DNA of 64,000 bases from JBFLVT01 sp036804525 (GTDB lineage: Bacteria; Bacillota; Desulfotomaculia; Desulfotomaculales; JASEER01), in contig DAIRSE010000002.1 in NCBI GenBank assembly GCA_036804525.1, forward strand, positions 62,001-126,000, written 5' to 3'. Below are positions 8,661 through 16,187 of this stretch, piece after piece (positions within the stretch are counted from its first letter, which is position 1; the number at the start of each line of letters is the position of its first letter). A model generated the notes under the pieces. That model was not told the DNA's origin. It saw only the letters and a program-made list of their open reading frames with translations, and ran no database searches. The translations under genes were made by a program, and so were the position numbers.

Positions 8661-9752
8661 CTATCCCCTAAGTTCTGCCGCCAGGGCGCTGAGCTTGGCG
8701 GTATTCCCGGCCAGCATTTCAATTGCTTTGGCCTGTTCCCCCGACTGGTTGGCGACACCTTCGACCAATTCCACCGTCTTCTCGGCGGCGGCCGCCACTT
8801 CCTCGGAGCGCTTGGCCAGCTCCTTAATAGCCGCCTCTATTTGTTCGAAAGTCGCGTCAACTTCGCGGACGACCTTAACGCCCGTCCGCACATCTCCCAT
8901 ACCTTCGGTCATTGTCGTGACGGCCCGCTGGGATTCGGCTTGGATTTCCTGCACCAGGGTATAGATCTCCTTCGCCGATTGTGCCGACTGCTCGGCCAGC
9001 TTCCTGACCTCCTCGGCGACGACGGCAAAGCCCCGTCCGTGCTCCCCGGCGCGCGCCGCTTCAATAGCCGCGTTCAGCGCCAGAAGATTGGTCTGGTCGG
9101 CAATATGGGTTATGACATCGACGATCTGGGTGATTTGCTGAGCGGCGGTGTCCAAGTCCTTAATAACCTTCGCTGCAGCGGCCGAAGAACGGTTAATCGA
9201 ACCCATCTGGGTCGCTACCGTTTTCATCCCTTCGTGTCCCCGCTCCGCAAGAGCCGCAGCCTCTTTTGCCGCATCCGTGATCCTGCGGGTGCTGAAAGCA
9301 ACTCTTTCAACCGTAGTGGCAACCTCGTTCATCGTAGCCGAGGTTTCGTTGGCCACCGCCGCCACTTCTTCCGTCCCGGCCGAAAACTCGTCGGCGGCCG
9401 CGGCGATGGCTTCAGCCCTTCCTTGGAGCGTTTCAGCCATCCCGTGGTAGTTCCGGACCGTCTCCGCGAACACCCTTTCGATATCCCCGAGCTCCCCCGC
9501 CCCGGGCTCGATCTGCAAGGACCTAACGTTGCCGGCCTCCGCCCTTCTGGCTTCCTCGGCCAGCCGGGATATCCGTCCCGCCTGTCCCCAGCCCATAACG
9601 AACAAGAACAGTGCCCCTGCAAAAACTAAACACACCCCCGCCTGAGTCCACGGGAGTCCAAGCCCCGGCACGTAAACCCCGCTGACGGCCAAGGCCAGTC
9701 CGGCTGATGCTAAAAGGAAGCCCGCAACTAATTTAAATCGGAGAGACAGCAT
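8661..9752 (-). CDS. methyl-accepting chemotaxis protein, short form
   Basis: A 363-residue chemoreceptor. Two adjacent hydrophobic segments (about residues 8-27 and 33-55) form a membrane hairpin with almost no periplasmic domain. They are followed by a coiled coil and the signalling hairpin tip containing TNLLALNAAIEAARAGEHGR, where CheA and CheW bind. Lacking an exported sensor domain, it may sense a membrane or cytoplasmic state. The ATG at 9752 has AAGGGGGTCG before it; longer starts upstream lack a binding site. No che genes are adjacent. TTAACC repeats upstream belong more likely to the divergent phosphatase. Confidence 0.88.
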   Translation of the reverse strand: MLSLRFKLVAGFLLASAGLALAVSGVYVPGLGLPWTQAGVCLVFAGALFLFVMGWGQAGRISRLAEEARRAEAGNVRSLQIEPGAGELGDIERVFAETVRNYHGMAETLQGRAEAIAAAADEFSAGTEEVAAVANETSATMNEVATTVERVAFSTRRITDAAKEAAALAERGHEGMKTVATQMGSINRSSAAAAKVIKDLDTAAQQITQIVDVITHIADQTNLLALNAAIEAARAGEHGRGFAVVAEEVRKLAEQSAQSAKEIYTLVQEIQAESQRAVTTMTEGMGDVRTGVKVVREVDATFEQIEAAIKELAKRSEEVAAAAEKTVELVEGVANQSGEQAKAIEMLAGNTAKLSALAAELRG

Positions 9753-9870
9753 ACTCGACCCCCTTAGCCCGCTTACCCCTATTAAATACTTCGGTTCGGT
9801 CCTGCCATTTCTGAAGCAGAATTTGTCGGGGAATTCAAACAATGTTTTTCTCTCTTCCATTCTTTAGGGC

Positions 9871-9935
9871 TTAACCTGAAGGCAAGAATACCTTAACCCG
9901 CGCTTAACCTGCGCTTAAGGTACGTCTGTTATCAT
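9871..9935 (+). promoter_or_regulatory. Pho box array and promoter of alkaline phosphatase
   Basis: TTAACC at 9871, 9893 and 9904 and TTAAGG at 9915 fall on one 11-bp register (one position skipped). A -10-like TATCAT lies at 9930, 15 bp after the start of the last repeat. PhoP of Firmicutes binds tandem TTAACA-like hexamers every 11 bp over the -35 region. The gene that follows is an alkaline phosphatase, the classic Pho target. Confidence 0.75.
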
Positions 9936-10049
9936 GCCTGCGGAAGACCCTTAGGTGAGAAAGGGGGTGCGGAAACAGCCCGCTGCACTGTAGTCTTTTG
10001 CCGATAAATCGATTTCTGATTTCATTCTAAATTCAAGGAGGTTCTTTAA

Positions 10050-11723
10050 ATGCGCAACGCTCGCAAGGTTTTAAGCTTGTTCCTGGTCCTGAGCCTACTG
10101 CTGGGCGTCTTTGCCGCCGGCGGCACGTCGTTCGCCGCAGGCCCTGATGTCCGAAACGTGATCGTTCTTGTGGCCGACGGCTGCGGAAGCACCCATACCA
10201 CCCTCGCCCGCTGGTACCAGGGGCAGCCGCTGACCCTGGACGGCATGGTGACCGGCGGTGTCATCACCCACTCGGCCGACTCTATGATCACCGACTCGGC
10301 CCCCGCCGCTACCGCCTTCGCCACCGGCTACAAGTCGGACACCAAGTTCATCTCCGTCCTGCCGGCCGTCATCGACGTTCCGCACGTGCAAAGCGTCTCC
10401 GATAACGACAAGTACCGCCCGGTGGCCAGCGTGCTTGAAGCCGCCAAGCTCGCCGGCAAGTCCACCGGCCTCGTCGCCACCTCCAACATCCAGCATGCCA
10501 CCCCAGCCTGCTACTCCGCCCACTGGCCCAACCGCAACGACTACAACGAGATCGCCGAGCAGCAGGTCTACGAAGACATCGATGTCGTTTTCGGCGGGGG
10601 CAGGCAGTATCTCCTGCCCGTCCACAAAGGCGGGAAGCGCACCGACGGCGCCGACCTGATCAACGAGCTCAAGTACCGCGGTTACAAAATCGTGGATAAC
10701 ACGGCGGATATGAAGAAGTTTGACGGTACAAAGGTTTGGGGTCTCTTCGCCGACGACGCCCTGGCCTACGACATGGACCGCGACCCGGCCAAGGAGCCGA
10801 GCCTGGCCGAGATGACCCAGAAAGCCATCGAGATACTGAGCAAGAATAAAAAAGGGTTCTTCCTCTTCATCGAGGGGAGCAAGGTGGACTGGGCCTCCCA
10901 CGCCAACGACCCCATCGGCGTGATCAGCGACGTCCTCGCCTTCGACCGCGCCGTCAAAACCGCCGTGGACTTCGCCAAGAAAGACGGCCACACCCTGGTT
11001 ATCGCCTTTTCCGACCATGGCAACGGCGGGATGAGCATCGGCAGTATGGAAAGCAATAAGAACTACGACACTTTGAAGCCCAGCCAGGTGGTCGACCCGC
11101 TGAAAAAGGCCAAGCTGACCGGCGAGGGGCTCGAGGCCAAGCTGAATGCCGACCGCAGCAACATCGCCGAAGTCATGGCCGCCTATTACGGCATCACCGA
11201 CCTGACCGAACAGGAGATTCAAGCCATCAAGGAGGCCAAACCGGGCAGCCTGAACTACGCCGTCGGCCCGATGATTAGCAAGCGCTCGATGATCGGCTGG
11301 ACAACCAACGGACACTGCGGCGAGGACCTCTTCCTCTACGCCTACGGCCCGCAGAAACCGGCCGGGCTCCTGGACAACACCCAGATCGCCAAGCACATCG
11401 CCGCGGCAATGGGCCTTGACCTGGCCAAAACCAGCAAGACCCTCTTCACCCCGGCAGAGGCCTTCAAGACCCTGAGCGCCGAGGTTACCGTCGACAAAAG
11501 CGACCCGGAAAACCCCGTGATCAAGGTGCAAAAAGGACACACTACCATGACGCTCAAGACGAGCACCGACATCGCGGTTTTTAACGGCAAGACGTACATC
11601 CTGAACGGCCCGTCGCTTTTGATCACCGTTAAGAACAAGGCCGGAGAAATCACCCACGAGCGCGCCTACGTTCCGCAGCAGGCCGTCGATCTCTTCGCGG
11701 GCCAGGTCAAGAAGGCGGCATAA
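10050..11723 (+). CDS. phoA: secreted alkaline phosphatase (PhoA type)
   Basis: A 557-residue exported phosphomonoesterase that frees phosphate from organic esters. A signal peptide (KVLSLFLVLSLLLGVFAAGG, likely cleaved after SFAA) is followed by the alkaline phosphatase fold: metal-ligand Asp in VADGCG, nucleophile Ser83 in TDSAPAATAF, GSKVDWASHAND, FSDHGNGG and a late TNGHCGED. It is longer than the E. coli enzyme, with a C-terminal add-on after about residue 470 resembling the copper-amine-oxidase-N-like surface domain (KTSTDIAVFNGKTYILNG). AAGGAGG precedes the ATG. A Pho-box array lies upstream and a terminator downstream. Confidence 0.93.
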   Translation: MRNARKVLSLFLVLSLLLGVFAAGGTSFAAGPDVRNVIVLVADGCGSTHTTLARWYQGQPLTLDGMVTGGVITHSADSMITDSAPAATAFATGYKSDTKFISVLPAVIDVPHVQSVSDNDKYRPVASVLEAAKLAGKSTGLVATSNIQHATPACYSAHWPNRNDYNEIAEQQVYEDIDVVFGGGRQYLLPVHKGGKRTDGADLINELKYRGYKIVDNTADMKKFDGTKVWGLFADDALAYDMDRDPAKEPSLAEMTQKAIEILSKNKKGFFLFIEGSKVDWASHANDPIGVISDVLAFDRAVKTAVDFAKKDGHTLVIAFSDHGNGGMSIGSMESNKNYDTLKPSQVVDPLKKAKLTGEGLEAKLNADRSNIAEVMAAYYGITDLTEQEIQAIKEAKPGSLNYAVGPMISKRSMIGWTTNGHCGEDLFLYAYGPQKPAGLLDNTQIAKHIAAAMGLDLAKTSKTLFTPAEAFKTLSAEVTVDKSDPENPVIKVQKGHTTMTLKTSTDIAVFNGKTYILNGPSLLITVKNKAGEITHERAYVPQQAVDLFAGQVKKAA

Positions 11724-11730
11724 TTCGGTC

Positions 11731-11787
11731 GTCTGTCGTCAGGCAGCGGTCGTTAGACTCGCAGGAATTTGCTGCGCGAATTCCTGG
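11731..11787. repeat. GTCGTC-type hairpin repeat
   Basis: Iterated GTCGTC/GTCGT words lead into the hairpin CAGGAATT ... GAATTCCTG. A similar arrangement with GACGAC words and GGAATT ... GAATTCC occurs at 38408-38490, so this is a dispersed element. It lies between phoA and its terminator. Confidence 0.55.
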
Positions 11788-11793
11788 ATTTAA

Positions 11794-11826
11794 AAAACCA
11801 CCTTCGGTCGTGCCGGGGGTGGTTTT
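11794..11826 (+). terminator. terminator between phoA and the selenoprotein gene
   Basis: AAAACCACC (11794-11802) pairs with GGTGGTTTT (11818-11826). The A-run and T-run on the two sides allow it to work in both directions between the converging genes. Confidence 0.75.
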
Positions 11827-11865
11827 GATTTCTACAAACAGTACTTGGGGCACCTCTGCCCTCCC

Positions 11866-12183
11866 TTATCCGGGGTCTTTCAGGTCCAGCCTTTTGAGGC
11901 CCAGGCCCTCAAGATGCTTCACGAGATCGTCGGCTTCGAGAGCCCCGCGGAAGACCAGCCGGCCGTCGATGAAAACGCTCGGCGTTACCAGGCCGGGGGT
12001 GTCCGGCCGGTACTGGTATGTAAACCGTACCTGAGGACCGAAATACCAGTTCAACAAACCTTCGAGAACTTTGAAATCGTGGCTGATCCTGCTCCGCACG
12101 GAAGTACAGCCTTCCGGAGGTCAGCCGGGACGGCTGAACTTGTTGGGAGGGATGTCGCCGACGACCTTCACTCTCACAGCCAT
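11866..12183 (-). CDS. candidate thioredoxin-like selenoprotein (in-frame UGA)
   Basis: Reading from the ATG at 12183 (AGAGAGGT upstream) gives 20 codons, MAVRVKVVGDIPPNKFSRPG, then TGA at 12121-12123. The same frame continues open for 84 codons with a thioredoxin-like ending (GLVTPSVFIDGRLVFRG). Reading TGA as selenocysteine creates the redox motif U-P-P-E-G-C at residues 21-26 in a 105-residue protein. A hairpin beginning within 10 bases of the UGA (12081-12111) has an apical GUGC loop about 21 nt downstream, in the range expected for a bacterial SECIS. The alternative is a recent Cys-to-stop mutation. Thioredoxin-like selenoproteins are known in Clostridia; the substrate here is unknown. 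Confidence 0.65.
12081..12111 (-). promoter_or_regulatory. candidate bacterial SECIS hairpin
   Basis: On the minus strand GGCTG pairs with CAGCC as the lower stem. Above an internal loop, TTCC pairs with GGAG around the loop GUGC, whose first base is G as SelB requires. A competing hairpin (CTCCG with CGGAG, enclosing GGAAG with CTTCC) starts one base after the UGA. Either would place structure directly behind the UGA. Confidence 0.45.
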
Positions 12184-12298
12184 GCAAACCAGACCTCTCT
12201 TTCGTGAAGCGCCAATAAGGAGTAGTAAGAAGAAACCGTTAATTACAAGACATCGTAACACAACGGATTAAAATGGCAACCCGAAGGTTTGTAATTAT

Positions 12299-12363
12299 TT
12301 AACATACTCTTTACAACCACTTAACCTGCACATGCCGGTTTCTTAACAGTACGAGGCTACAAT
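12299..12363 (+). promoter_or_regulatory. Pho box array and promoter of the winged-helix gene
   Basis: TTAACA (12299), TTTACA (12310), TTAACC (12321) and TTAACA (12343) share one 11-bp register. A -10-like TACAAT at 12358 lies 15 bp after the start of the last repeat, the same offset as at phoA. Confidence 0.7.
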
Positions 12364-12416
12364 GAGAGACAAGGATCAAGACTAAACGGGTAAACTCAAA
12401 AGGACGGTCAAATCCT

Positions 12417-12755
12417 ATGACGGCGGAACCGGTTGCCAAACAGCAAAAAGACCAATATGAGATTCATGCCGGTGACCTGGTCATCGGCCCTTCCCGCTTT
12501 GCTGTTCGTGTGTGCGGCCGGCGGGTACGCTTGTCGAGCAAGGAATTCAAAATCCTGTTCCTGATGGCTTCCCACCCCGGGCGCGTGTTTACACGGGAAC
12601 AGCTCTTTGAACGCGTTTGGGGCTCTGAAGGCCCATATAGAAGCCGCACGGTTGACGTCCATATCCGCTACCTGCGGCGTAAAGTAGAACCCGATCCGGC
12701 CAAACCCAGGTACATTGAAACCGTTCGCGGCTTCGGATACCGTTTTAAGACTTAA
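12417..12755 (+). CDS. receiver-less OmpR/PhoB-type winged-helix regulator
   Basis: A 112-residue protein that is only the C-terminal DNA-binding domain of an OmpR/PhoB response regulator. It has the beta strand plus RVRLSSKEFKILFLMASHPG, the recognition region SRTVDVHIRYLRRKVEPDP, and the wing YIETVRGFGYRF. There is no receiver domain; 15-20 hydrophilic residues precede the fold. AAAGGACGG lies before the ATG. Because it sits behind a Pho-box array, it may be induced by phosphate starvation and could compete with or amplify PhoP at the same sites; this is inference. A small gene follows 71 bp downstream. Confidence 0.8.
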   Translation: MTAEPVAKQQKDQYEIHAGDLVIGPSRFAVRVCGRRVRLSSKEFKILFLMASHPGRVFTREQLFERVWGSEGPYRSRTVDVHIRYLRRKVEPDPAKPRYIETVRGFGYRFKT

Positions 12756-12826
12756 GCTTGGCAGTCATATTTGGCAACAATACGGCATAGGAATGGTGTT
12801 ATCGTTGCTGCGGAGGTGGTTTTACC

Positions 12827-13048
12827 ATGCAACCTTACAGAAGCGTAATCGCGGATATCCTGAGAGAGCGGAACAGACTGCTCGAACAACTGTATTCCGG
12901 CCGTTACAGCCGTGACGAAGTCTTAAGCCGTCTGCGCCAGATTGAGCAGCAGATCGAGGCTGAAGAAAACCGCGGGCCGCGGGCCTACCTCGACCACATC
13001 TTCAGGCAAAGCGAGAAAAACCATCAAGAAGAGAGAGGCTACAGCTGA
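12827..13048 (+). CDS. small helical protein of unknown function
   Basis: 73 residues, strongly charged and predicted helical (RERNRLLEQLYSGRYSRDEVLSRLRQIEQQIEAEE), so probably a short coiled coil. A GGAGGTGG site precedes the ATG and a terminator overlaps the 3' end. It lies downstream of the receiver-less regulator and may share its transcript, which would place it under phosphate control. I recognise no family. Confidence 0.65.
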   Translation: MQPYRSVIADILRERNRLLEQLYSGRYSRDEVLSRLRQIEQQIEAEENRGPRAYLDHIFRQSEKNHQEERGYS

Positions 13049-13060
13049 GCCTCTTTTTTT
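13034..13060 (+). terminator. terminator after the small helical protein
   Basis: AGAGGCT (13034-13040) pairs with AGCCTCT (13048-13054) and is followed by a T-run; the stem overlaps the stop codon region. Confidence 0.8.
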
Positions 13061-13069
13061 GCGTCCTTT

Positions 13070-13143
13070 TTAACCAAACTTTTACCCTGGCTTAACGGTT
13101 CGCGGCTCGATTCGTAACATTCGTAACATAAGACAGCTAGAAT
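13070..13143 (+). promoter_or_regulatory. third Pho-box-like array
   Basis: TTAACC (13070), TTTACC (13081), TTAACG (13092) and GTAACA (13114) lie on an 11-bp register. A further GTAACA at 13123 is 9 bp on. A -10-like TAGAAT at 13138 is 15 bp after the start of this last repeat, matching the other two arrays. Confidence 0.6.
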
Positions 13144-13175
13144 GGGAACAAATAAGATTCCTGACCGAAAGGACG

Positions 13176-13373
13176 GTGAAAAAGATGTACAAGCAAGCAG
13201 CATCCGCATTCTCGAACGCGCCCGCCAACCACCGGCACCGCGAAAAAGACGGCCGGCCCCACATCTTCGTACCCCTCGTGCACGTCTCCATCACCACCGG
13301 CGAGGTATTGCTGAACAAACTCGCGGAGCACTGGCTCTCCGAAACCGTCCAACGGGAAGAACGCCACGAATGA
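13176..13373 (+). CDS. small protein behind a Pho-box-like array
   Basis: 65 residues from a GTG preceded by AAAGGACG, or from ATG three codons later. The N-terminal third is basic and polar (ANHRHREKDGRPH), and the rest may form an amphipathic helix (TTGEVLLNKLAEHWLSETV). No family is recognised. The upstream TTAAC-type repeats suggest phosphate-starvation control. A 32-codon frame follows six bases later. Confidence 0.55.
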   Translation: MKKMYKQAASAFSNAPANHRHREKDGRPHIFVPLVHVSITTGEVLLNKLAEHWLSETVQREERHE

Positions 13374-13379
13374 TCCTCT

Positions 13380-13478
13380 GTGATCGAGCGTTTCCGCGGG
13401 CAGCAACTGGCCGGACACGTGACCCTGATCAAGAGCGAGTGGTCACCGCTGGCGCGGCTGGCCGCCGAACTCCTCTAA
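13380..13478 (+). CDS. possible 32-residue microprotein
   Basis: GTG-initiated frame six bases after the preceding small gene, ending LARLAAELL. The ribosome binding site is weak. Its proximity and codon pattern suggest the same transcript, but coding status is uncertain. Confidence 0.25.
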   Translation: MIERFRGQQLAGHVTLIKSEWSPLARLAAELL

Positions 13479-13626
13479 AACCGGGCTTCCTCTTTTCCCT
13501 TCCCCTGGAAGAAAATCGTTCCGAAAACCCTTGAGTCCTTGTGGAGAAACAAAAAAGAAACCGCCCTGGCGCAAGAGGCTGCTTAAGGTTTCCAGGTCCA
13601 GATAAGCTTGTAGACAAAACATTGAA

Positions 13627-13654
13627 AGCCCTCCCGTAAAGTCCGGGAGGGCTT
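13627..13654 (-). terminator. terminator downstream of the tRNA cluster
   Basis: AGCCCTCCCG and CGGGAGGGCT form a ten-base-pair hairpin just past the 3' end of tRNA-Cys on the minus strand, followed there by a short T-run. Confidence 0.65.
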
Positions 13655-13662
13655 GATATTCC

Positions 13663-13738
13663 TGGAGGCGGCGGGCGGAATTGAACCGCCGAATAACGGT
13701 TTTGCAGACCGTCGCCTTAGCCACTTGGCTACGCCGCC
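13663..13738 (-). tRNA. tRNA-Cys (GCA)
   Basis: Cloverleaf with acceptor GGCGGCG pairing CGCCGCC, anticodon loop containing GCA, TTCAATTCC in the T arm and an encoded CCA end. Last of a four-tRNA minus-strand cluster. Confidence 0.95.
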
Positions 13739-13747
13739 AGAAAAAAA

Positions 13748-13822
13748 TGGAGCGGAAGACGGGATTCGAACCCGCGACCCTCGCCTTGGCAAGGCGATGC
13801 TCTACCGCTGAGCCACTTCCGC
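13748..13822 (-). tRNA. tRNA-Gly (GCC)
   Basis: Acceptor GCGGAAG pairs with CTTCCGC, anticodon GCC in the loop TTGCCAA, T loop GGTTCGAATCC, encoded CCA. Confidence 0.95.
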
Positions 13823-13836
13823 ACGTAGACTTTGTA

Positions 13837-13912
13837 TGGTGCCAAGGGACGGAATCGAACCGCCGACACGGGGATTTTCAGTCCCCTGCTCTACCTACTG
13901 AGCTACCTTGGC
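13837..13912 (-). tRNA. tRNA-Phe (GAA)
   Basis: Acceptor GCCAAGG, anticodon loop CTGAAAA giving GAA, T loop GGTTCGATTCC, encoded CCA. Confidence 0.95.
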
Positions 13913-13967
13913 AAAGCAGTCCTGGGGGCCGGTACCTACCGACTAATCCCCGCAAGAGATATTTTTA

Positions 13968-14046
13968 TGGCGGAGCTGACGGGATTTGAACCCGCGGTCT
14001 CCTGCGTGACAGGCAGGTATGTTAGACCAGGCTACACCACAGCTCC
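13968..14046 (-). tRNA. tRNA-Asp (GTC)
   Basis: Acceptor GGAGCTG pairs with CAGCTCC; the anticodon loop CTGTCAC gives GTC. The D arm is long and the T loop is GGTTCAAATCC. CCA is encoded. First gene of the tRNA cluster. Confidence 0.9.
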
Positions 14047-14083
14047 GCGACAATCTTTAGTATACATAAACTGCTGTTCAGTG

Positions 14084-14995
14084 TCAACTCTTGTTGGGTG
14101 TCTTTTTGCCCACAATTTTAATCTTGGCTCTTCCTGCCCGCCCAAGGCAAAGCATGGCCTCCCTGAGGTATTTAGCTGCCAAAAGCGCCGACACGTTGGC
14201 ACAATCATATGCCGGGCTCACCTCAACAAGATCCATCCCCACGACATTCAAGTCGTACAGGTAGTATGCCGACTGGATGAATTCGGTAGAGTCGATGCCG
14301 CCCGGTTCGGGGGTCCCGGTTCCCGGCGCAAAAGCAGGATCAACCACGTCGATGTCTACGGTAACGTAGACAGGGCGGTCCTTCAGGCTTTGCACCACTT
14401 CCTCCAGGCCGGGGACAACGTCGTAACACATCATTAGGGTATTCTCGCGCGCATAGACCATTTCCTCGCGGGTGGCCGAGCGAATACCCAATTGAATCAG
14501 GTTTTCCTTGCCGACCACTTCCACCACCCGGCGCATCACCGACGCGTGTGAGAGCTTGGCGCCCTCGTATGCATCAAGCAGGTCTGCGTGGGCATCCAGC
14601 TGCAGGACGATCAGGCCGGGATGGCGACGTGCGGCGGCCTTTACCAGGGGTAGGGTGATCAGGTGCTCTCCGCCCAGAAACAGCGGCAGCTTGCCGTCGT
14701 TCAGGATGGTCTCGGCCGCGTCTTCGATGAGCTGCAGGCTCTTGTCCAAATCCCCGCCAGGCAGGATTAAATCACCGGCATCGTAGATGGGCACCGAAGA
14801 CAGGTCGCGGCCCAGTTCCAGGCTGTACTCCTCGATGTTGTGGGACATCTCCCGGATGGCCCGCGGCCCCAAACGCGTCCCCGGGCGAAAAGTCACCGTC
14901 ATGTCGAGGGGAGCGCCGACCATCACGATGGCCGATGAAGGATAATCGTTTCCTGTGGCGATGAAGTCGTAGTCTTTACGTGTAAACCTTTCCAC
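14084..14995 (-). CDS. speB: agmatinase
   Basis: A 303-residue ureohydrolase turning agmatine into putrescine and urea. The binuclear manganese site is visible: GGEH near residue 110, LDAHADLLD near 135 and DIDVVDPAFAPGTGTPEPGG near 215. The GTG start immediately follows the stop of speE with no gap, so the two are co-translated. With the pyruvoyl arginine decarboxylase upstream in the same direction, all enzymes from arginine to spermidine lie together except the source of decarboxylated S-adenosylmethionine. Confidence 0.92.
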   Translation of the reverse strand: MERFTRKDYDFIATGNDYPSSAIVMVGAPLDMTVTFRPGTRLGPRAIREMSHNIEEYSLELGRDLSSVPIYDAGDLILPGGDLDKSLQLIEDAAETILNDGKLPLFLGGEHLITLPLVKAAARRHPGLIVLQLDAHADLLDAYEGAKLSHASVMRRVVEVVGKENLIQLGIRSATREEMVYARENTLMMCYDVVPGLEEVVQSLKDRPVYVTVDIDVVDPAFAPGTGTPEPGGIDSTEFIQSAYYLYDLNVVGMDLVEVSPAYDCANVSALLAAKYLREAMLCLGRAGRAKIKIVGKKTPNKS

Positions 14996-15841
14996 CTATT
15001 CGGAAAGCTCCCTTATTTTATCAATGAGAAATTGCGGCAAAGCAAAGCACGCCTTATGAATCTGAGGCGTATAGTACCTGGTCTTCAGGTCGGGAATGGC
15101 GGCAGCATCCACCTCCAGCGGATCGTACTTCTTGGAACCCATCGTAAAGCTCCACATACCGCTGGGGTAACTGGGGACCATTGTCCAGTACCCGCGGGTA
15201 ATGGGGAAGATGGTACCAATATCCCGGTGAATCCGGGCAATCAGGTCCGTGTGATAGTAAGGAGACTCGGTCTGAGCAACAAAGATACCGTCTTCTTTGA
15301 GCGCCTCAAAGACCGACTGGTAGAATTCCCTGGCGAAAAGCCCCACGGAAGGGCCGATAGGATCAGTTGAATCGCAAAGGATGACGTCAAAGGTGTTCTT
15401 GTTTTCGGCGACGTATTTGATCCCGTCCCCTATATATACCTCGGCCTTGGGATGATCGAAACCGCATGCGAGTTCAGGCAGGTATTTTTTCGACACCTCG
15501 ATTACCCGCTCGTCGATTTCGCACAGTGTAGCCTTTTCTACAGTATCGTGCTTGACGACTTCGCGCATGACCCCGCCGTCGCCACCGCCGATGATCAGCA
15601 CCCTTTTCGGATTGGGGTGGGTGTTCAAAGGAACGTGGGCCAGCATCTCGTGGTAGGCGAATTCGTCGGCGACGGATGTTTGAACAATGCCGTCAAGGAC
15701 GAGCATCCGCCCGAACTGGATGGTGTCAACCACCGCCAGATCCTGGAAAGGGGTCTTTTCGACGTGCAGCGTCTGCCTGATCCGGCAACTCAACAGCAGG
15801 TTCTCATTTTGTCGCTCGCTGTACCAAATAGGCAAGGCCAT
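14996..15841 (-). CDS. speE: spermidine synthase
   Basis: 281 residues. It transfers an aminopropyl group from decarboxylated S-adenosylmethionine to putrescine. The methyltransferase-like Rossmann site VLIIGGGDGGVMREV, the acidic CEIDERVIEVSKKYLPE and the gate motif CDSTDPIGP are all present, after a short N-terminal beta domain (IWYSERQNENLLLSCRI). AAGGAGGA precedes the ATG. It is the first gene of a speE-speB unit. Confidence 0.94.
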   Translation of the reverse strand: MALPIWYSERQNENLLLSCRIRQTLHVEKTPFQDLAVVDTIQFGRMLVLDGIVQTSVADEFAYHEMLAHVPLNTHPNPKRVLIIGGGDGGVMREVVKHDTVEKATLCEIDERVIEVSKKYLPELACGFDHPKAEVYIGDGIKYVAENKNTFDVILCDSTDPIGPSVGLFAREFYQSVFEALKEDGIFVAQTESPYYHTDLIARIHRDIGTIFPITRGYWTMVPSYPSGMWSFTMGSKKYDPLEVDAAAIPDLKTRYYTPQIHKACFALPQFLIDKIRELSE

Positions 15842-15886
15842 TCCTCCTTAATCTGGACGTAGGATATAAAGCGTAAGACATAAAAC

Positions 15887-16149
15887 CTAGGAGACCGCTG
15901 AAAAACTGCGCCTGGCAAAAAGGATGTCGGATACCAGAAGTCAGAAATCTGACCTGATGAAATCCGCAGAGCGATTGCTAAGGATTATAGACTTGCAATC
16001 GCGAAGCGATCGCTTCCCGTAACCGACCTCTGACCTCTTGCCTCGGACCTCTTTTTGAGCGGTCTTAAGGGTAACTTCCAAAGTGTAGCCGTACCCTGGA
16101 GATGCCTATGGCAAAATTAGTGTATTGGCTTTTTGCAGCACTCTCCTAG
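15887..16149. mobile_element. MITE-like element, copy 1 (263 bp)
   Basis: Ends are imperfect inverted repeats: CTAGGAGACCGCTGAAAAA at the left and, read inward from the right, CTAGGAGAGTGCTGCAAAAA. The whole element is almost identical to the reverse complement of 24628-24889. It encodes no protein and contains internal palindromes such as GCGAAGCGATCGCTT. It fills most of the gap between speE and the arginine decarboxylase gene. Confidence 0.8.
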
Positions 16150-16187
16150 TGCTTAGGATCCAGGATAAAACAGGATAAAAATAGAAA

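Noticed and set aside
10095..11657. 520-codon open frame antisense to phoA
   Set aside because: It mirrors the phosphatase codons, is Val/Gly/His-rich and has no family features; a typical high-GC shadow.
11866..12099. Gene starting at GTG 12099 without the UGA
   Set aside because: It would lose the first strand and redox motif of the thioredoxin-like fold, while the upstream frame has a good start.
13142..13534. 130-codon frame overlapping the small Pho-type genes
   Set aside because: Arg/Pro-rich out-of-frame reading; start lacks a ribosome binding site.
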